DNA of 6,877 nt from the NCBI GenBank assembly GCA_946540365.1, contig CAMNIH010000093.1, positions 1 through 6,877 of the forward strand, written 5' to 3'. Below the pieces are notes generated by a model. It did no database searches. It was not told the DNA's origin and saw nothing but the letters and a program-made list of their open reading frames with translations. Below, piece after piece: positions 5,957 through 6,877 of the stretch. Made by a program: the position numbers and the translations under genes. Position 1 is the first letter of the stretch, and every line of letters begins with the position of its first letter. The DNA comes from an uncultured Bacteroidales bacterium. Its GTDB lineage: Bacteria; Bacteroidota; Bacteroidia; Bacteroidales; P3.

Positions 5957-5976
5957 ACACAACCAGTCGGTTGTGT
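5957..5976 (-). other. 8-bp hairpin in the 5' leader of the large secreted gene
   Basis: ACACAACC (5957-5964) and GGTTGTGT (5969-5976) pair perfectly around a four-base AGTC loop. It lies about 24 bases upstream of the ribosome site and downstream of the minus-strand -7 box, so it should be transcribed in the leader. No T-tract follows. It could also be a dyad operator site on the DNA. Confidence 0.5.
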
Positions 5977-6002
5977 TGGTTTTGGTGTGCGTTATTGTTT
6001 TA

Positions 6003-6010
6003 CAAAAATA
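6003..6010 (-). promoter_or_regulatory. -7 box of the promoter for the large secreted gene
   Basis: TATTTTTG on the minus strand (6010 down to 6003) matches the Bacteroides TAnnTTTG box exactly. No TTTG is found 19 bases upstream, so the -33 element is weak or an activator may be needed. Transcription from here would give a leader of about 70 bases before the ATG at 5923. Confidence 0.6.
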
Positions 6011-6062
6011 CGAAATAATTTTAAATTGAGACGGCAAGTGACATGGAAACAGTTTTTTTTTG

Positions 6063-6070
6063 TATTTTTG
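6063..6070 (+). promoter_or_regulatory. -7 box of the promoter for the membrane protein / radical SAM unit
   Basis: TATTTTTG on the plus strand matches TAnnTTTG exactly and is identical in sequence to the -7 box on the opposite strand 52 bases away. The -33 position reads GACA rather than TTTG. Transcription would begin near 6075-6078, leaving a leader of only about 20 bases before the ATG at 6098. Confidence 0.65.
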
Positions 6071-6097
6071 CATCCGCATTTAAAATAAGATGATACG

Positions 6098-6715
6098 ATG
6101 ACGTTACGCGAAGTGAAACCCTGGGAGTGGGTGGTGGCGGCGCTGCTGGTGCTGCTGGGTGTGGCCGCAGCGGTGCTGCTGGGCGGCAAGCACCTCGGGC
6201 TGCCCGTGGACGGGACGTTGGAGATGCTGTCGCCTGTGGGCAAGACGGTCTACATGGTGTTCTCCGTGGTGTATGCCGTGGTGGTGCTGTGGGCGCTGGG
6301 CGGGATGTACCGCATGGCGCAGTGGCAGGAGCGGCATGCAGGCCTGATGGGCGCCTTCCTGGCGGTGGCGGCGGCCGACGAGCTGTGCAACCTGGTGCAG
6401 ACGGCCCTGATCCTCTTCACCGACAATGGGGTGGCCGGCACGGACTCCTTCACCACGATCTTCACCGCGCTCTTCTCGGTGCTCGAAATGCTTACGATGC
6501 TGATGGGCATCGTGGTGACGGTGCGCCTGTTCCTCGACGACGTGCGGCCGCTGGGCACCATACTGGTGGCCTTCATGCTGCTGCTCGTGGTGTTCCGCCT
6601 GCTGTGGACTTCCGCGTGGAGCTCGATCGTGTCGCTGCTGCTGCTCACCGTGGTGGTGGCCCTGATGTTCCTCTTCCGCCACGCCCCCGGCCGGATGGAA
6701 GATGACGATGAATAA
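6098..6715 (+). CDS. Six-helix integral membrane protein of unknown family, 205 aa
   Basis: I do not recognise the family. Six hydrophobic segments can be seen at about 11-29, 50-71, 81-107, 118-145, 152-170 and 173-193, joined by short loops; the C-terminus is short and acidic (EDDDE). Loop charges include 'YRMAQWQERH' (71-80) after helix 2 and 'RLFLDDVRP' (143-151) after helix 4, which suggests those loops face the cytoplasm. Helix 3 carries polar residues in its core (D94, E95, C97, N98, Q101), unusual for a purely structural helix and a possible functional site. The ATG at 6098 follows an exact -7 box by 27 bases; there is no strong Shine-Dalgarno sequence. The next gene begins 14 bases after the stop with no terminator between, so the two are probably co-transcribed. 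High-GC third positions match the neighbours, so there is no sign of recent transfer. Function cannot be assigned. Confidence 0.82.
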   Translation: MTLREVKPWEWVVAALLVLLGVAAAVLLGGKHLGLPVDGTLEMLSPVGKTVYMVFSVVYAVVVLWALGGMYRMAQWQERHAGLMGAFLAVAAADELCNLVQTALILFTDNGVAGTDSFTTIFTALFSVLEMLTMLMGIVVTVRLFLDDVRPLGTILVAFMLLLVVFRLLWTSAWSSIVSLLLLTVVVALMFLFRHAPGRMEDDDE

Positions 6716-6729
6716 AAAAAGACAATATC

Positions 6730-6877
6730 ATGATACGCGAAGAAACCGTTTTTGGACCCATATTCAGCCGGCGGCTCGGCAGCTCGCTCGGCATCAACCT
6801 CCTGCCCGAGAAGGGCAAGATCTGCAACTTCGACTGCATCTACTGCGAGTGCGGCTGGAACCGCGACGGGCGCAACG
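6730..6877 (+). CDS. Radical SAM protein, N-terminal part (runs off window)
   Basis: The first 49 residues are present. 'FGPIFSRRLGSSLGINLLP' (8-26) is the leader typical of the MoaA/TYW1-like radical SAM group often labelled COG0731, and 'CNFDCIYC' (32-39) is the CxxxCxxC motif whose three Cys (32, 36, 39) hold the [4Fe-4S] cluster that cleaves S-adenosylmethionine. A further Cys41 gives 'CECG', seen in related Bacteroidota proteins. The substrate cannot be told from this part; the archaeal and eukaryotic relatives modify tRNA (wyosine pathway), but that role should not be assumed here. The gene begins 14 bases after the membrane protein stop, suggesting an operon. There is no clear Shine-Dalgarno sequence; the leader is A-rich, as is common in this phylum. 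Confidence 0.88.
   Translation, partial: MIREETVFGPIFSRRLGSSLGINLLPEKGKICNFDCIYCECGWNRDGRN

Overview
The window looks like a GC-rich chromosomal segment of a Bacteroidota (Bacteroidales-type) bacterium. Four things point there independently: promoters of the Bacteroides form (TTTG, 19 bases, TAnnTTTG; one exact copy lies before the tRNA), a large secreted protein ending in a type IX secretion sorting domain of the gliding-motility/CHU_C kind, a DUF6266-family protein, and a NusG-like antiterminator of the UpxY kind. Species cannot be fixed from this sequence.

Layout, left to right. (1) 1-386, minus strand: the first 128 residues of a UpxY/NusG-N antiterminator, cut by the window edge; such genes usually head capsule or exopolysaccharide operons, so a glycan locus may lie to the left. 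(2) 447-1172, minus: a membrane-anchored protein with two ComEA-like helix-hairpin-helix units. (3) 1186-1353, plus: a complete small transcription unit made of an exact Bacteroides promoter, tRNA-Val(CAC) with encoded CCA, and an intrinsic terminator. (4) 1380-2144, minus: a DUF6266 protein of unknown function. (5) 2145-2635: 491 bases without a credible gene but rich in structure, namely an 11-base periodic GAGTAG array, an inverted repeat with two competing pairings, and a REP/BIME-like array of GC hairpins in both orientations that contains a strict G-quadruplex motif. (6) 2636-5923, minus: a 1095-residue secreted multidomain protein (signal peptide, jelly-roll adhesin-like domains, PKD-like domains, three 'CDS' repeats, T9SS sorting domain). 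(7) 5924-6097: a divergent promoter region with an exact TATTTTTG -7 box on each strand. (8) 6098-6715, plus: a six-helix membrane protein of unknown family, followed after 14 bases by (9) 6730 to the end: the start of a radical SAM protein, probably in the same operon.

The genes do not form one obvious pathway. The secreted protein must leave through a T9SS encoded elsewhere. The membrane protein and the radical SAM protein are the only pair whose spacing suggests co-expression. The part least explained by known families is the non-coding block 2145-2635, especially the REP-like hairpin array directly after the stop codon of the large surface protein.
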